From contig JABBAY010000182.1 of the NCBI GenBank assembly GCA_018607725.1, positions 1 through 34,167 on the forward strand: a stretch of DNA of 34,167 nt. The letters are read 5' to 3'. The notes below the pieces were generated by a model that did not search any database, was not told where the DNA came from, and was given only the letters and a program-made list of their open reading frames with translations. Shown one piece after another: positions 1 through 7,944 of this stretch; within the stretch, counting starts at the first letter, position 1, and each line of letters starts with the position of its first letter. The position numbers and the translations under genes are program-made. Source of the DNA: K189A clade bacterium. Lineage in GTDB: Bacteria; Pseudomonadota; Gammaproteobacteria; Pseudomonadales; Azotimanducaceae.

Positions 1-1
1 T

Positions 2-139
2 TTGAAAAAATCAATCGAGTCAATGATTCGAGAGCGTTTGTTGGTGACAACCGCTGTAACGCTGGTGCAATACAATGCGCTACCGAGAGAAACCTATAAA
101 TCAAAGCTCGTCGACTACAGTGACGTGCCGACAGTCTGA
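2..139 (+). CDS. C-terminal end of a phenylacetate-CoA ligase-like (AMP-forming) enzyme, cut by window edge
   Basis: An open frame runs from the window edge to a TGA at 137-139 and gives 45 residues. The end resembles the C-terminal domain of phenylacetate-CoA ligase (PaaK)-type adenylating enzymes, where a hydrophobic beta strand is followed by a Leu-Pro-Arg turn and a lysine-rich stretch; here the residues are ALPRETYKSKLVDY. That family joins an aromatic or related carboxylic acid to coenzyme A using ATP. Only the tail is visible, so the substrate cannot be judged. The next gene on the same strand starts 76 bases later with its own ribosome binding site. The family call is by motif memory and is moderate; the open frame alone would be weak evidence. 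Confidence 0.5.
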   Translation: MKKSIESMIRERLLVTTAVTLVQYNALPRETYKSKLVDYSDVPTV

Positions 140-215
140 TCAAGCGCTAATGAACGACTAGTTGGACCCGGTCAGGCTCGGTAATTTTCAAAATGAGTTC
201 GTTGAGGAGAATAAA

Positions 216-1352
216 ATGAGTAACCGAATAGAAACGACACATACCGGCAGCTTGCCTCGTCCTGACGAACTCATCAAACTAATGTGGGCTGTCTCCGATG
301 GGATTCCGGTTGATGCGAACGCGTTAGATGAATCGATTATAGCGGCCGTCGACTCGGTATTTGGTCGTCAGGCGGATAGTGGGATTACCTATTTGAACGA
401 TGGCGAGATGTCAAAGCCTAGCTATGCAACCTATGTGAAAGATCGGTTGAGTGGTTTTGACGGCGAAGCGGTCGAAAGCTATTTTTTCAAGGACCTTGAG
501 GAGTTTCCTCGGTCGAAGGAGGTCGTTGCTGCTAATCCGGGTCGTAGGAAGCGTTATGCACCCGCATGCACGGGCGAAATTAGTGTAAGCGATCCAGACG
601 CGGCGCTATTGGATATGGCGAACCTGAACAAGGCGGCAGCTGACCGTGGGGTATCGACTATTTTTTCTAGCGCAGCGTCGCCAGGAGTCGTATCTATTTT
701 TTTTGAGAATCAGTACTACGACAGTGATGAGGCTTATGTTTTTGCCATCGCTGAGGCAATGCGCCACGAATATGAAGCGATCGCAGCTTCTGGCGCTAAG
801 GTTCAACTGGACTGCCCGGACCTGGCCATGGGCCGACACTCAACCTATGCGAATTTGAGTCTTGAAGACTATCGTAAACGTATGGGCATGAATATTGCCG
901 CCTTGAACCACGCGGTACGCAATATTCCGGAAGAGCAGTTGCGCATGCATCTATGCTGGGGTAACTATCCTGGACCACACCATTGTGATGTTGCGTTAGC
1001 TGAGATCATCGATCTCGTCTGGGATGCAAAACCGCAAACCATATTGTTCGAGGCTGCGAATCCTAGGCATGCACATGAGTGGACCATTTTTGAGGACACT
1101 CGAGTGCCTTCTAACAAGATTCTGTGCCCGGGGGTTATCGAGTGCCAATCAAATTATGTGGAGCATCCCGAATTGGTTGCTCAGCGTATTGTGCGTTATG
1201 GAAAATTGATTGATCCGAGCCAGCTCATGGCCGGTGTCGATTGTGGTTTTAGTGTGCATGTTGGCATGCAAGGTGTAGATCCTGATGTGGCCTTCGCTAA
1301 GCTGGCAGCCTTGGCGCAAGGTGCGGAGATCGCTTCAAAAAAACTCTTTTAG
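216..1352 (+). CDS. cobalamin-independent methionine synthase II (MetE C-terminal domain) family protein
   Basis: A 378-residue protein corresponding to the catalytic half of MetE alone; full MetE is about 750 residues. It opens with HTGSLPRP, typical of this family. The zinc site can be read as H245 and C247 (HLC), E279 (FEAANPR) and C343 (DCGF), in the right order. MetE transfers a methyl group from a folate to homocysteine. Short stand-alone homologues exist whose methyl donor and acceptor are often unknown, so methionine synthesis is not assured. The ATG at 216 is preferred because GAGGAG at 204-209 lies six bases upstream; an in-frame TTG at 162 has no such site. It follows a CoA-ligase-like gene on the same strand, which may mean a shared catabolic or demethylation role, but that is inference. 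Confidence 0.85.
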   Translation: MSNRIETTHTGSLPRPDELIKLMWAVSDGIPVDANALDESIIAAVDSVFGRQADSGITYLNDGEMSKPSYATYVKDRLSGFDGEAVESYFFKDLEEFPRSKEVVAANPGRRKRYAPACTGEISVSDPDAALLDMANLNKAAADRGVSTIFSSAASPGVVSIFFENQYYDSDEAYVFAIAEAMRHEYEAIAASGAKVQLDCPDLAMGRHSTYANLSLEDYRKRMGMNIAALNHAVRNIPEEQLRMHLCWGNYPGPHHCDVALAEIIDLVWDAKPQTILFEAANPRHAHEWTIFEDTRVPSNKILCPGVIECQSNYVEHPELVAQRIVRYGKLIDPSQLMAGVDCGFSVHVGMQGVDPDVAFAKLAALAQGAEIASKKLF

Positions 1353-1378
1353 GATAGTCTCGAATCTTCGGGGAAAGG

Positions 1379-1427
1379 ACAGGAACCATTCAGCGCAGTC
1401 AATGAGCTGCGCCGAATGGCTGCCTGT
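1379..1427. repeat. imperfect inverted repeat after the MetE-like gene
   Basis: Arms CCATTC-A-GCGCAG (1386-1398) and CTGCGC-C-GAATGG (1407-1419) pair with one A/C mismatch around an 8-base loop. Outer arms ACAGG (1379-1383) and CCTGT (1423-1427) extend the stem after a small internal loop. It begins 27 bases after the stop of the upstream gene, so it may stabilise or end that transcript. No run of T follows, so a classical intrinsic terminator is not supported. Confidence 0.4.
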
Positions 1428-1618
1428 TGGCCTCTTGGCGTATTTAATGCGCCGTCAATGCCGGGCTTAAGCTGTCGTTTGAGTCAAGTTGTTGGCTCAA
1501 CGGCTGTGCTAGATTAAAACCCTAATGGTAGTCAGGTCTAAAGGGATAGTCCGCGGGGAGTTCGAGGGCTAGCTTGATCTTCGTGCAGAGTTACTGACGG
1601 ATATTGATCAGGCCACCT

Positions 1619-1972
1619 CTATGCCTGGGGTCTGGGCGTCTTGTTCGCTAAAATTTCCAATTCGCTCGCTATAACCTCTGTTGAATAATGCTTCTGTCCG
1701 TCTCTTTCCCATTGTTTGGTATGCATCTCGCCTTCAACGTAAATTTGACTGCCTTGCTTCAGATATTTCCCAGCAATATCAGCCAGACGGTGGAGGAACA
1801 CGACACGATGCCATTCCGTGCGCTCAATGGCGTCGCCGGTTTTCTTGTCCTTGATGGTCTTGCTGGTGGCGATGCTGCAGGTGGTGACAGGATTGCCGTT
1901 CGGCATAAATCGAGTCTCTGGGTCCTGCCCGAGGTTGCCGATGAGGATGACTTTGTTGACGCCTTGGCTCAT
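1619..1972 (-). CDS. ssb: single-stranded DNA-binding protein, short form without the acidic C-terminal tail
   Basis: The product is 117 residues and begins GVNKVILIGNLGQDPETR, the hallmark N-terminus of bacterial SSB. It continues with TEWHRVVF and GSQIYVEGEMHTKQW, the conserved OB-fold strands. SSB coats single-stranded DNA during replication, recombination and repair. E. coli SSB is 178 residues and ends in an acidic tip (DDDIPF) that recruits partner proteins. Here the protein ends right after the OB fold at ILANKTPRPQA, with no acidic tip. I checked the frames just downstream of the stop and found no lost tail. It may be a secondary SSB, with the main ssb elsewhere. It is a lone minus-strand gene between two unrelated neighbours, and its ribosome binding site is weak. 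Confidence 0.9.
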   Translation of the reverse strand: MSQGVNKVILIGNLGQDPETRFMPNGNPVTTCSIATSKTIKDKKTGDAIERTEWHRVVFLHRLADIAGKYLKQGSQIYVEGEMHTKQWERDGQKHYSTEVIASELEILANKTPRPQA

Positions 1973-2058
1973 GGTGTCATGTTCCGTTTGTTGGATACAG
2001 CAGTCGAATAAGGTAGTAACGCTATCCTAATACCCAAAACCTAATTGGTCTAACGGAT

Positions 2059-2748
2059 TCAGTTACACAGTACCTCGCAGGGTATGCCATCTTTGTCGCC
2101 ATCAAGGCTCGTCACACCGCAGGTTAGCAAGTGGAATCGGGCTTCAGCACAATGGGTCATTTCCTTGCAGTAGTGTTTGTTACCGCATTGCAGGCTTGCG
2201 GTAGCCAGGTCTTCGCTGGGCTTGGCTTCGCGCTTGCCCCGTCTCCAGTCCCAGGGTGGGACTGGGTTAGGGGAGTCCCATAGGCCGAGCTGGAGGTCTC
2301 GGGCCAAGGCCTCGGCAGTTAAGAAATCCTGGTCCGTGAGATACTGTCGATAAGCCCAGGCATGACCCTCTTCGACCAATTCTCGATTGATATCACGATT
2401 GTCGAAATAGACTCGGCCCAGGGTTCGGCCATAACGATCATGACCGCTGACCTGAACCATTACCGTACGTTGAAAGACTTTAGCTGCCAAGGCTTGTTTC
2501 GCTTTTTGGCCCCAGGGTTGGGCGCGTTCCGGTGTGTCAATTTCCGTCAGGCGAACCTTGTGCTGAACAGAGCCAACGAGCAGCGTCAGAGTGTCGCCGT
2601 CAGCGATAGCCACAACCCGACCCTGGAGCGCTTCGGCCATAACAAGTTGTGGCGCAAACCAAGGCGTAAAAAGTAGCAATAGCCAATAGATCAAAGAATT
2701 TGATGGGATCATCTTACAACGTTTTACAGGGGGGACCGCTTGAAACAT
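2059..2748 (-). CDS. secreted thermonuclease (SNase-like) with C-terminal excalibur-like domain
   Basis: A staphylococcal-nuclease-like protein of 229 residues. A hydrophobic segment (about residues 19-38, ending VMA-EA) is a likely signal peptide, so the enzyme probably acts in the periplasm or outside the cell, cutting DNA and RNA with calcium. Visible catalytic features are DGDT (50-53), R66 in VRLTEIDTPE, E74, and R108 in DRYGR, matching Arg35, Glu43 and Arg87 of the Staphylococcus enzyme. The last 45 residues are cysteine-rich and end in DGDKDGIPCE, the calcium-loop-like pattern of excalibur domains. An internal ATG at 2712 would also give a signal peptide but without positive charges in front of it. 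Neither start has a strong ribosome binding site. It is a single gene. Confidence 0.88.
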   Translation of the reverse strand: MFQAVPPVKRCKMIPSNSLIYWLLLLFTPWFAPQLVMAEALQGRVVAIADGDTLTLLVGSVQHKVRLTEIDTPERAQPWGQKAKQALAAKVFQRTVMVQVSGHDRYGRTLGRVYFDNRDINRELVEEGHAWAYRQYLTDQDFLTAEALARDLQLGLWDSPNPVPPWDWRRGKREAKPSEDLATASLQCGNKHYCKEMTHCAEARFHLLTCGVTSLDGDKDGIPCEVLCN

Positions 2749-3100
2749 GTCGCTTGTCGCTTTTCATCAGTGGCGCAAGTATAACCGGTATCAGGCTGTT
2801 CTGTTGTCGCGGTTGTGAGTTGTGATCGAGCTGAATGGCGTAGGCAGAGAGGCAGACCTGTGAAGACCATCGCAAGGCCATTGCGAGACTAGAGCTATTT
2901 GATCCAGGCCTCGTCAGTGACGCCTGTGGCGTATAGGATAAGCGTGAGTTTTTATTTCTTATCGAAGTGGAGTCGAGCGTGCTGTGTTTGAATAATGCAG
3001 GCGACCCAATCTGTTTAGACTGTGGGGGTAGAAACACTAGCATGGCCGAATCAATGTCTGCTGTTATAGGCAATCAACTGACTTCTTGGAGCACAACATA
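2749..3100. other. intergenic stretch without a convincing gene
   Basis: This is the divergent gap between the thermonuclease and the aldo/keto reductase. A 119-codon minus-strand frame covers 2714-3073, but its translation is rich in Ser, Pro, Gln and Leu without domain character and overlaps the thermonuclease start. I regard it as non-coding. Promoters for both flanking genes should lie here; I could not identify one with confidence. Confidence 0.5.
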
Positions 3101-4075
3101 ATGCAAAAGAATTCGCTGGGCCCGTTAGACAATATGAGTCGTTTGACCCTGGGCGGCGGTGGTATCGGGCAAGTATGGGGAGCGACTTCCCGCGATGAGG
3201 CCATAGCCACGGTGAATGCCAGTTATGCTGGCGGTATTAATCTGTTCGATATGGCGCCCCTGTATGGTCAGGGTGAAGCCGAGACCGTCATGGGTTTAGC
3301 CTTTGCTGGAGGCTATCCCGATGACGTGCGGGTCACGACCAAGTGTATGCTGGGCAGCGTCGCCGGTGAGCTGATTGAAGACAAACTCGTGCAGTCGCTG
3401 GATGCCAGTTGCGCGCGGTTGCAGCGCGACTATGTTGATGTGTTTATTCTTCACGGCTATGTCGTACCCGATGGTTGGAGTGAGAGTATTCGTCCTCGAG
3501 CATTGCCTCATATTGCGGTGGAATGGCACAACTACCAGGATCATGTGGTGCGAGTGTTCGAGAAGTTGAAACAACAGGGGCGCATCGGCGCGTGGGGTGT
3601 GACGGCAGCCAGTACCCAAGTCACCAATCTCGGTCTGCTGGCGGCTAATAAGCGACCAGATGTGGTGCAGTGTATGGCTAACCTGCTGGATTCACCGGGG
3701 AGCATGGCGATCTGTCAAGAAAAAGCCGACCCCCGTGCGGTTATTCATGCGGCTCGCGCAGCGGGCGTTGGCGTAATGGGAATTCGAGCTGTGGCCGCCG
3801 GCGCTTTAACGGACGCTATTGATCGGGATGTTAAGCCGGACTCCGCCGAACGACATGATTTTAATCGTGCGCGGGGGATTCGCCAGATCGCGGCTGAGCT
3901 CGGTGTCAGTATCGCCTTTCTTGCGCATCAGTATGCGTTGTCGATGCCTGGCGTTGATACGGTGGTTCTTGGCGTCAAGAATCGTGAAGAGTTGGCAGAG
4001 TGTCTCGCAGCTGAAGCGGCCGGTCCTTTGGATGACGCCTTGATGGCGAGGATTGACGAGGCGGTAGTTGCCTAG
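3101..4075 (+). CDS. aldo/keto reductase family oxidoreductase
   Basis: The product is 324 residues with the aldo/keto reductase TIM-barrel pattern. The full catalytic tetrad can be placed: D50 and Y55 in NLFDMAPLYGQGEAE, K81 in VTTKCMLG, and H118 in VFILHGY. The C-terminal barrel ends with the usual HQYALSMPGVDTVVLGVKN segment, which precedes the NADPH-contacting helix. Members reduce aldehydes or ketones, or oxidise aldoses such as galactose or fucose, with NAD(P)H; the substrate here cannot be read. The ATG at 3101 is chosen because GGAG at 3088-3091 lies nine bases before it; the upstream TTG at 3086 overlaps that site. It is transcribed alone, with about 1 kb of near-empty DNA after it. 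Confidence 0.9.
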   Translation: MQKNSLGPLDNMSRLTLGGGGIGQVWGATSRDEAIATVNASYAGGINLFDMAPLYGQGEAETVMGLAFAGGYPDDVRVTTKCMLGSVAGELIEDKLVQSLDASCARLQRDYVDVFILHGYVVPDGWSESIRPRALPHIAVEWHNYQDHVVRVFEKLKQQGRIGAWGVTAASTQVTNLGLLAANKRPDVVQCMANLLDSPGSMAICQEKADPRAVIHAARAAGVGVMGIRAVAAGALTDAIDRDVKPDSAERHDFNRARGIRQIAAELGVSIAFLAHQYALSMPGVDTVVLGVKNREELAECLAAEAAGPLDDALMARIDEAVVA

Positions 4076-4580
4076 GATGTCTAGTGCTGTCTAGTGGCGC
4101 CAACTATCGTCCGTTGGCCCTTCTGGTTAGTCTGCCGGATGTTCCGACGGTGTCGCTGATCAGCACTGTCGCACGCAATGTTGAGAGATCTCTGCTCGTT
4201 GTCGAATTTTTGGGTTGGATAATTCAAGGCGGTCATAAAGGCTGACTCAGCGCATCTGATTCATCGAATGATGAGTATGACATGCGACTACGATCAGCAA
4301 CGGCGCGCACAGAGCTACCCATCAGACTGTCAGATCAGTGGGTCAGTATTATCTTAGCCAGTCAGTCACTGCCCAGGCGGTGGCGACTGTTGCCAACTCG
4401 GTGAATCGAGATGAAGTGCTTAACTGCCCGGTGCTAAAGGAGCAATAAATAGCTATGTTCCTGAAGTTGGTTAGGTTGATCAGAGTTGTCAGAAAATACC
4501 CAGAGTGTGAATATGGAAAGGTCGACGCCATTGAGTGACACCATGGTGCGATCTGCGCCTATTGTCATCGGCGAATTGAA

Positions 4581-4772
4581 GTGAACTTTCGTTACTCTGC
4601 GGCAATTCCTGTCGTCCTTGCGTCGCTGATGACAGTATTTTTCTATTTCGATCGACAAGGCCCGGGAGTGCTTTGCGGGGTCGCAGTGGTTCTGTTTGAC
4701 GCGGGTTACAAAAGCTTATGGTGCGGTTGGTTGCCCATAAAATATTATGGCGACGATCAATGGTCACCGTGA
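4581..4772 (+). CDS. possible small hydrophobic protein, weak candidate
   Basis: A GTG-started frame of 63 residues. Residues 7-23 (AAIPVVLASLMTVFFYF) and about 29-40 are hydrophobic enough to be membrane segments, and the end is tryptophan- and tyrosine-rich (WLPIKYYGDDQWSP). There is no clear ribosome binding site and no family that I recognise. A chance open frame is at least as likely. Confidence 0.2.
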   Translation: MNFRYSAAIPVVLASLMTVFFYFDRQGPGVLCGVAVVLFDAGYKSLWCGWLPIKYYGDDQWSP

Positions 4773-4816
4773 ATTTTCAATGTCGTCCTGTGTCAGTGCC
4801 CGGTGAGATCGGCTAG

Positions 4817-4862
4817 TTATTCCCTCAACATAGCGCGCCCTCGCGCTATGTTGCGGGAATAA
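4817..4862. repeat. long near-perfect inverted repeat (hairpin)
   Basis: The inner arms are AACATAGCGCG (4827-4837) and CGCGCTATGTT (4842-4852), a perfect 11-base-pair stem around the loop CCCT. The outer arms extend it to 4817 and 4862 (TTATTCCC-T-C with G-C-GGGAATAA) with a single T/C mismatch, giving a stem of about 21 base pairs. There is no T run on either side beyond the AATAA end. It could be a factor-independent terminator variant, a REP-like palindrome or a protein-binding site. Confidence 0.8.
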
Positions 4863-5081
4863 TCCTGCCCGGTTGCCTCAAACGTGAGATTGTTCGAGTT
4901 GGCTCGAACGGTGGGCTGTGCCAATATCTTTGGACTTGCCGTGCAGACGCAAAAATCGTGGGTTCGTCGATATATCGCGCTTTATCCTTAAATTTACGCT
5001 AGTTTGCGAGAGACACCGCGTTGCTATCGGGTACCGCCGGGCGATAAGCGGATTTAATCCCGATCCAGAGGTAAATCTCCG

Positions 5082-5285
5082 ATGAAAAATATAACCCTGA
5101 CCGTTGCGACGTTGGCGCTATTAGCCGGTTGCGGTGGCAGCGCCGAAGTGGCCGAACCTGTGACAAAACCAGTGAGTAATCCCTTGGCAGTTCAGCAACA
5201 GGCCATGCGCGATGCGGCTGCGGTCCAGGCAATTATTAATAAGGACGCCGCAGGAAAGCAGAAAGCATTGAGCGTGATCCCGTAA
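5082..5285 (+). CDS. small predicted lipoprotein
   Basis: A 67-residue protein with a typical lipoprotein signal: Lys at position 2, a hydrophobic stretch, then the lipobox LAGC with the lipidated cysteine at position 17 followed by GGS. The mature part is about 50 residues, rich in Ala and Gln, and predicted helical (NPLAVQQQAMRDAAAVQAIINKDAAGKQKAL). GAGG at 5068-5071 lies ten bases before the ATG. I do not recognise the family. It should sit in the outer or inner membrane facing the periplasm. It is followed by 192 bases, including a 13-base repeat, before the next gene. Confidence 0.65.
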   Translation: MKNITLTVATLALLAGCGGSAEVAEPVTKPVSNPLAVQQQAMRDAAAVQAIINKDAAGKQKALSVIP

Positions 5286-5315
5286 CTCCAGATTGAATCG
5301 CTCGATTGAAGGCGC

Positions 5316-5341
5316 TTATTGAATGCCCTTACTGAATGCCC
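5316..5341. repeat. two-copy 13-bp direct repeat
   Basis: TTATTGAATGCCC (5316-5328) is followed directly by TTACTGAATGCCC (5329-5341), and a third, decayed start (TTATCGAGTG) follows. It lies between the small lipoprotein gene and the symporter gene. No function is evident. Confidence 0.7.
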
Positions 5342-5477
5342 TTATCGAGTGACTGGAAAATGTTGCTGGTTGTTCAGTCGACTGTCCCGTTGACCTGTCG
5401 GCCATGAACTCTTTTGTCCTGGTTGTCATCGCCGTCAAAACATGCTTTATTCAGGCAAAACCCAAGATAGGTGTTGT

Positions 5478-6953
5478 ATGAGCGAATCGAAAGAGAACTC
5501 CAACGCGGTCTTAAGCAAATCCACGCTGTATGCCCACGGAAGTATTGGGATACCCCTTGCGGTGATTGGTTACCCATTGGCTATCTGGATTCCTGCGCAT
5601 TATGCCGGGGGACTTGGTCTGAGCCTGGCGATGGTGGGCACGATTCTAATGTTGGCACGTTTCACTGATGTGCTGACCGACCCGATTATGGGGGAGATTT
5701 CAGATCGCTGGCGCACCCGCTTCGGTCGACGCAAACCTTGGTTGCTGGTGGGTATGCCCATCATGATGCTGGGTGTCTACAAGTTGTTTATACCACCAGC
5801 AGACGTGGGCATCTGGTATTTTTTGATTTACCTGACGCTATTTTTTGTGGGTAGTACCATTATTGCTTTACCCCATCGGGCCTGGGGCGCGGAACTCTCG
5901 ACTGACTATCATCAACGCAGTAGGGTCACGGCGTCTCGTGAGTTTTTCGTGTTGGGTGGCCTGATGCTCGCGGCCCTAGTCCCCATGTTGGTGGAGGTGA
6001 CCGCCGATGGCAGCGGTTCTGTGGGACAGGTGTTTACGATTATCTGGCAGGACGCAGTAGGGGCTTTCACCGGGGATTTGGCCGATAAGGAAATTGTTAA
6101 TCGCTCAACGCTCACCGGTCCGGTACTCGCAGGGCTAGCCTGGACGATTATTTTGGTGCTGCCGGTTTGCGTGTTTGTGGTGTTGGCCTTCGTAAAAGAG
6201 CCGCCACCGACAAAAAAAGATACAGTGCCCCTGAAAGAAGGGCTGCGCTATTTGTGGAAGAACGGACCGATGCGTCGCGTCTTGATCATCGCACTGCTGG
6301 TGGTGTTTGGTGAGGCTTTCCGTAATGCGGTGTCGCTATTTTTTATTCGCGACATTATTGGTATTCCGACGATTGGTGCCGCCTACTTCTTTTACTTTAT
6401 CGCCGGCTTAGGGGCGATTCCTTTCTGGCTTTGGTTGGGGCGGAAGATCGGCAAGCACCGGGCTTTTATGTGCACCTTGATTACGATTTCCGCCGTGAGC
6501 TTTGCCAATCTGTTTTTGTCTTACGGTGATTACCTGGCCTTTTTCCTGCTTTTTATCGTCAAGGGTTTTTGCTTCGGTGGGCTGCAATTTTTGCCGGTGG
6601 CGATGCTGGCGGACGTCGTGGATGTGGATACCGCCAGAAGTGGTGGGCGCCGAGCCGGCACCTACTTTGCGATCTTGGGTCTGACAGAAAAACTAGCAGT
6701 AGCGCTGGGTACGGGGTTTTCGTTGAATCTAGTTGGATTGCTAGGTTTTGATCCATCGGGCGGTGTGGCGGCCAGCACTGAAATCGGCGTCTTGAGTCTG
6801 CGTCTGGTGTACTGTTGTGGACCTATTTTCTTTTTCGGTTTGGCGATGTTGTTTATTTGGTCATACCCATTGACTCCGGCTCGTCATGCTCGGCTTAGGC
6901 AGCGCATCGAGCGCCGTAATGCTCGGCTGGCTGCGATCGAAACTCTGGCTTAG
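5478..6953 (+). CDS. GPH-family sugar:cation symporter (MFS_2)
   Basis: A 491-residue membrane protein with about 12 hydrophobic segments. Near residues 60-95 it carries the signature of the glycoside-pentoside-hexuronide:cation symporter family, read as FTDVLTDPIMGEISDRW followed by FGRRKPW. Members bring sugars or related compounds across the inner membrane with Na+ or H+; the substrate cannot be inferred. The charged C-terminus (RLRQRIERRNARL) is cytoplasmic. The ATG at 5478 begins SESKENSN, a normal hydrophilic start; the frame stays open upstream to 5442 without a better site. The stop at 6951-6953 overlaps the ribosome binding site of the following dehydratase gene, so the two are probably co-transcribed and the imported compound or a breakdown product may be its substrate. 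Confidence 0.88.
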   Translation: MSESKENSNAVLSKSTLYAHGSIGIPLAVIGYPLAIWIPAHYAGGLGLSLAMVGTILMLARFTDVLTDPIMGEISDRWRTRFGRRKPWLLVGMPIMMLGVYKLFIPPADVGIWYFLIYLTLFFVGSTIIALPHRAWGAELSTDYHQRSRVTASREFFVLGGLMLAALVPMLVEVTADGSGSVGQVFTIIWQDAVGAFTGDLADKEIVNRSTLTGPVLAGLAWTIILVLPVCVFVVLAFVKEPPPTKKDTVPLKEGLRYLWKNGPMRRVLIIALLVVFGEAFRNAVSLFFIRDIIGIPTIGAAYFFYFIAGLGAIPFWLWLGRKIGKHRAFMCTLITISAVSFANLFLSYGDYLAFFLLFIVKGFCFGGLQFLPVAMLADVVDVDTARSGGRRAGTYFAILGLTEKLAVALGTGFSLNLVGLLGFDPSGGVAASTEIGVLSLRLVYCCGPIFFFGLAMLFIWSYPLTPARHARLRQRIERRNARLAAIETLA

Positions 6954-6963
6954 GAAGACTCAC

Positions 6964-7929
6964 GTGCAGATCAGTCTTGCAGATATAGAAGCCGCCGCTG
7001 CCATCGTCTACGCGGAGATGGCGCCGACGCCGGCACTTAACTGGCCATTATTGAGTGAGCGGCTGGGTACGCAAGTTTGGGTCAAACATGAGAATCACAC
7101 ACCCGTCGGTGCCTTCAAGATCCGTGGTGGGCTGGTCTATTTTGCCGACCTGATTGCCGGTGGCGAGTCGGTTCAGGGCGTGATCAGTGCAACCCGCGGT
7201 AATCATGGTCAGTCGGTAGGCTATGCAGCTCGGCATTATGGCATTCCGGCCACCATCGTGGTGCCAAAGGGTAACAGCACTGAAAAGAACGCGGCGATGC
7301 AAGCCCAAGGCGTCACGCTGATTGAATACGGCGAAGATTTTCAGGCGGCCCGCGAGTATGCGATTCAGTTGGCGGATGAACGAGGTTTGCTGATGGTGCC
7401 CTCGATGCATCCATTGCTCGTTGCTGGGGTGGCCACCTATAGTCTTGAGTTATTTCAGGCAGTGCCTGACATTGATGTGGTCTATGTTCCCATCGGTCTG
7501 GGTTCTGGCATTTGCGGTATGATTGCCGCTCGGGACGCGTTGGGCTTGTCGACTGAGGTTGTCGGTGTGGTGTCTGCTCATGCAACTGCCTACGCAGATT
7601 CATTTAACGCCGGGCAGCTGCTCGAGTCACCTGTATCCACGTTGCTTGCCGATGGCATGGCTTGCCGAACACCCGACCCTTTGGCGTTGGAGGTGATCTT
7701 GGCAAGCGTCGACCATATCGTTGCGGTCACCGACGCCGAGGTGGCAGCCGCCATGGGCGTTCTTTTTGAATGTACCCACAATGTCTGTGAAGGTGCTGGT
7801 GCCGCGGCTGTTGCCGCAGCGATGCAAGAACGAGCTGCGAATATTGGTCGTCGAGTCGCAGTCGTGGCCAGTGGCGGTAATGTCGATCGGTCGGTATTTG
7901 CTGAGATACTGGCGCGACCGAGTCAGTAG
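6964..7929 (+). CDS. PLP-dependent threonine/serine dehydratase-like enzyme (fold type II)
   Basis: A 321-residue enzyme of the threonine dehydratase group. The cofactor lysine is K52 in GAFKIRGG, an Asn-His loop follows in ATRGNHGQS, and the C-terminal SGGN (VVASGGNVD) contacts the pyridine ring. The phosphate loop reads GLGSGICG rather than the GGGG of biosynthetic IlvA, and there is no ACT-type regulatory domain, so it resembles catabolic dehydratases. It would convert threonine, serine or a related hydroxyamino acid to a keto acid and ammonia. The start is GTG at 6964, with AGGA at 6952-6955 eight bases ahead; a longer in-frame start at 6886 lies inside the symporter gene. Close coupling to that symporter suggests a shared uptake and degradation unit. 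Confidence 0.85.
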   Translation: MQISLADIEAAAAIVYAEMAPTPALNWPLLSERLGTQVWVKHENHTPVGAFKIRGGLVYFADLIAGGESVQGVISATRGNHGQSVGYAARHYGIPATIVVPKGNSTEKNAAMQAQGVTLIEYGEDFQAAREYAIQLADERGLLMVPSMHPLLVAGVATYSLELFQAVPDIDVVYVPIGLGSGICGMIAARDALGLSTEVVGVVSAHATAYADSFNAGQLLESPVSTLLADGMACRTPDPLALEVILASVDHIVAVTDAEVAAAMGVLFECTHNVCEGAGAAAVAAAMQERAANIGRRVAVVASGGNVDRSVFAEILARPSQ

Positions 7930-7944
7930 CCCGCAGCGAGCTGG

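Larger units (their letters stand above)
4076..5081. other. about 1 kb with no convincing gene, containing a long hairpin
   Basis: No frame here resembles a known protein. Short frames on the minus strand (4349-4767) overlap one another and look like chance. One 63-codon plus-strand frame at 4581-4772 is listed separately as a weak candidate. A long near-perfect inverted repeat lies at 4817-4862. The stretch could be decayed coding sequence or a regulatory or structural region. Confidence 0.5.

Noticed and set aside
2714-3073. 119-codon minus-strand frame in the thermonuclease-aldo/keto reductase gap
   Set aside because: It overlaps the thermonuclease start, has no ribosome binding site and no domain-like composition.
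4349-4767. Overlapping minus-strand frames of 60-92 codons
   Set aside because: Several mutually overlapping short frames without a ribosome binding site or recognisable motifs; typical of chance open frames.
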